Source: Methylonatrum kenyense (GTDB taxonomy: Bacteria; Pseudomonadota; Gammaproteobacteria; Nitrococcales; Aquisalimonadaceae). From it: DNA of 64,000 nucleotides. The DNA lies in contig NZ_JALPKO010000005.1 of the NCBI RefSeq assembly GCF_023195885.1, forward strand, positions 1 to 64,000, read 5' to 3'. The notes below the pieces were generated by a model that ran no database searches, was not told where the DNA came from, and saw only the letters and a program-made list of their open reading frames with translations. Positions 62,115-64,000 of this stretch are shown one piece after another (the first letter of the stretch is position 1; the number at the start of each line of letters is the position of its first letter). Made by a program: the position numbers and the translations under genes.

Positions 62115-62390
62115 GGAAACGCTGATTTATTCGCACGCCTGCGTTGGAGTCCGCATTTTTCTCCGAGGCAAGGCGCGCTGTGCAGCGCCGCAGTCGTTCT
62201 GCGGTCAAGCAGCGCAACGCAGCAGTCGGGAAAAATGCGGCCCAACCCGAAGGGCCCGGCCGGTTTTGGCCCCTGGCTGTGTTGCGCCACCGGCCCGGTA
62301 GCGACGGCTACGGAACCGGCACCGCGCCTTGCCAGATGACCAAAAACCGGTCTCGGGCGCAGACGCGGGAATAAATCAGCGTTTCCCTAG
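62111..62390. mobile_element. 280-bp MITE-like element with 22-bp inverted ends
   Basis: The left end CTAGGGAAACGCTGATTTAT + TC and the right end are perfect reverse complements for 22 nt, closing with TTTCCCTAG at 62390. Both edges finish in CTAG. The interior is GC-rich, with sub-terminal GCATTTTTCTCCGAGGCAAG / GGGAAAAATGCGG inverted segments, and encodes no transposase. At least five end fragments of the same family occur in the window. It appears non-autonomous. Confidence 0.88.
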
Positions 62391-62422
62391 CTGTTGCCGA
62401 CAGGCTTGAACAGACTGGATAA

Positions 62423-62455
62423 CGGCAGGCACCGCTCGGTGCCTGCCGATTTGTT
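62423..62455 (+). terminator. Terminator between the element and purL
   Basis: CGGCAGGCACCG (62423-62434) and CGGTGCCTGCCG (62437-62448) form a 12-bp stem (with a 2-nt loop, or 11 bp with 4), followed by ATTTGTTT. It probably ends dapA-bamC transcription. Confidence 0.75.
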
Positions 62456-62512
62456 TATGGCCCGACCATGGCCCGCCGGGCCAGCGCCGCGGCCCTGGTG
62501 GAAACAGACCCG

Positions 62513-64000
62513 ATGTTGCGACTGACCGGCAGTGAAGCCCTTTCCGTGTCCCGCCGCCAGCGTTTGCTGGCGACCCTGCAGGACGCCATCCCGGCCCTGG
62601 TCTCGATCCGGGCCCGGTTCGAATATTTCGTGCAGACCAGTCGCGAACTCGACGCCGGGGAGCAACAGCGCCTGCAGGCCCTGCTGCACGAGGGCGAGCC
62701 GCTGACCATGGATCAGGTCGGTACCCGGCTACTGGTCACGCCCCGCCCCGGAACGATTTCACCCTGGTCAAGCAAGGCCACGGATATCGCCCACAATTGC
62801 GGTCTGGCCGCGGTCAACCGGATCGAGCGCGGCGTGCTGTATTGCCTGGAGCATCCCGGCACCCTGGACGAGGCTGAGCGCGAGGCCGCGCAGGCCGCCA
62901 TTCACGACCGCATGACCGAAACGGTGTTGCCGCCGGAGCAACTCGCCACCGATCTGTTCCGGCAGGCGGCGCCGGCGCCGCTGGTGATAGTGGACGTGCT
63001 GGATGGTGGCCGCGAGGCGCTGCGGCGTGCGGATCAGCGCATGGGCTTCGCGCTGGCGGACGACGAGATCGACTACCTGGTTGCCCAGTACCAGGCGCTC
63101 GGCCGCAACCCCAGCGACGTCGAGCTGATGATGTTTGCCCAGGCCAACTCCGAACACTGCCGGCACAAGATCTTCCGCGCCGATTGGCAAATCGATGGCA
63201 AGCCGCAGCAGCATTCGCTGTTCGACATGATCCGCAACACCTTCCAGCAGCGGTCGGACGGCGTGTTGTCCGCCTACAGCGATAATGCGGCGGTGGCCGA
63301 GGGCCATCCGGCGGCACGCTTCTTTGCCGATCCGGCAAGCCGCATCTACCGCAGCCGGGAGGAGATGGCGCACCTGGTGATGAAGGTCGAGACCCATAAT
63401 CATCCCACCGCCATCTCGCCGTTTGCTGGCGCGGCCACCGGCGCCGGCGGCGAGATCCGCGACGAGGGCGCCACCGGTCGCGGTGCCCGGCCGCGGGCCG
63501 GCCTCACCGGCTTCACCACGTCCAATCTGCGGATTCCCGGCTTCGAGCAGCCCTGGGAGTCCGAGGACAGCGGGCGCCCGGGTCGCATTGCCTCGCCGCT
63601 GGAGATCATGCGCGACGGCCCCATCGGGGCCGCATCGTACAACAACGAGTTCGGTCGCCCGGCGCTGAGCGGTTATTTCCGCACCTTTGAACAGCGGGTG
63701 GCCACCGCCGACGGCACCGAGGTCCGTGGTTTCCACAAGCCGGTGATGTTGGCCGGAGGCATCGGCGTGGTGCGCGAGCAGCATGTGCAGAAGGGACAAG
63801 TCCCGGCCGGTGCCCTGGTCGTTGTCCTTGGCGGCCCGGCGATGCTGATTGGTCTGGGCGGAGGTGCCGCGTCCTCGGTGGCCAGTGGTGCCGGCGATGC
63901 CGAACTGGATTTCGCCTCGGTGCAACGCAGCAACCCGGAGATCCAGCGGCGTGCCCAGGAGGTGATCGACGGCTGCTGGGCCCAGGGCGAGGCCAATCCG
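62513..64000 (+). CDS. purL: Phosphoribosylformylglycinamidine synthase, N-terminal part
   Basis: Partial gene: 496 codons run off the right edge of the window. [47 protein letters not shown] and [16 protein letters not shown] are PurL motifs of the FGAR-binding and ATP domains. The large single-chain gammaproteobacterial type is expected (about 1,290 residues). ATG 62513 fits the E. coli N-terminus; in-frame ATG 62468 is possible. Confidence 0.97.
   Translation, partial: MLRLTGSEALSVSRRQRLLATLQDAIPALVSIRARFEYFVQTSRELDAGEQQRLQALLHEGEPLTMDQVGTRLLVTPRPGTISPWSSKATDIAHNCGLAAVNRIERGVLYCLEHPGTLDEAEREAAQAAIHDRMTETVLPPEQLATDLFRQAAPAPLVIVDVLDGGREALRRADQRMGFALADDEIDYLVAQYQALGRNPSDVELMMFAQANSEHCRHKIFRADWQIDGKPQQHSLFDMIRNTFQQRSDGVLSAYSDNAAVAEGHPAARFFADPASRIYRSREEMAHLVMKVETHNHPTAISPFAGAATGAGGEIRDEGATGRGARPRAGLTGFTTSNLRIPGFEQPWESEDSGRPGRIASPLEIMRDGPIGAASYNNEFGRPALSGYFRTFEQRVATADGTEVRGFHKPVMLAGGIGVVREQHVQKGQVPAGALVVVLGGPAMLIGLGGGAASSVASGAGDAELDFASVQRSNPEIQRRAQEVIDGCWAQGEANP

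Noticed and set aside
1-64000. CRISPR arrays, prophage or toxin-antitoxin modules
   Set aside because: No regularly spaced direct repeats, no phage structural or integrase genes, and no recognisable toxin pair were seen.

Overview
The window is a gene-dense, GC-rich chromosomal segment of a gammaproteobacterium. Gene content and order point to the Chromatiales / Ectothiorhodospiraceae side of the class. It carries Calvin cycle enzymes grouped round a CbbR-type regulator, a two-subunit (class III) PHA synthase PhaE-PhaC, and standard gammaproteobacterial blocks: fis-purH-purD, ybgC-tolQRAB-pal-cpoB, yebC-ruvCAB, glrK-qseG-glrR and bamC-dapA-gcvR-bcp-perM-bepA. The organism call is an inference from synteny. 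I see no phage, conjugative element, transposase gene or CRISPR array.

Layout. 1-3.2 kb: LON-domain protein, ubiX, mpl and a membrane protein on the minus strand. 3.2-9.8 kb: ppa, a candidate structured RNA, a conserved small protein, prmA, a zinc-ribbon protein, fis, purH, purD. 10-13 kb: lrgAB diverging from a porin with a sigma-54-type promoter. 13-17 kb: HAD phosphatase diverging from rppH-ptsP. 17-20.3 kb: Fur-box bfd, bfr, then lpxR and an SDR on minus. 20.5-27.7 kb: fmdB-type protein, aspS, msrA, a 56-aa protein, a candidate small RNA, a LysR regulator, sirtuin, murI and cbbY. 28-33.5 kb: rpe, cbbR, prk, fba and glpX, a Calvin cycle group without RuBisCO in view. 33.9-39.5 kb: tRNA-Lys and the Tol-Pal operon. 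39.9-49 kb: glrR-qseG-glrK, ruvB-ruvA-ruvC, yebC, patatin and fadD on minus. 49.2-55.9 kb: pabB and the PHA locus (phaA, phaR, phaB, a candidate small RNA, then phaC and phaE convergent). 55.9-64 kb: bepA, perM, bcp, gcvR, dapA, bamC and the first 496 codons of purL.

How the genes work together. prk, glpX, fba, rpe and cbbY serve carbon fixation and sugar-phosphate repair, and PhaA, PhaB, PhaC and PhaE store fixed carbon as polyester under PhaR. bepA and bamC support outer membrane protein assembly, and the Tol-Pal operon keeps the envelope anchored. PtsP, GlrKR, GcvR, Fis, CbbR, Fur (by its site) and PhaR form the visible regulatory layer.

The least explained content lies between genes. Two intergenic stretches (23843-23983 and 53707-53963) each show a promoter, an unpaired CTCCTCC anti-Shine-Dalgarno motif, hairpins and an intrinsic terminator, which looks like a shared small-RNA architecture. 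Three dispersed repeat families also occur: a ~193-bp element with 30-bp inverted ends, a 280-bp MITE-like element whose CTAG end supplies stop codons to neighbouring genes, and a pair of long hairpins sharing a 22-nt loop. The GlrR response regulator has DAFPDA where sigma-54 activators carry GAFTGA.
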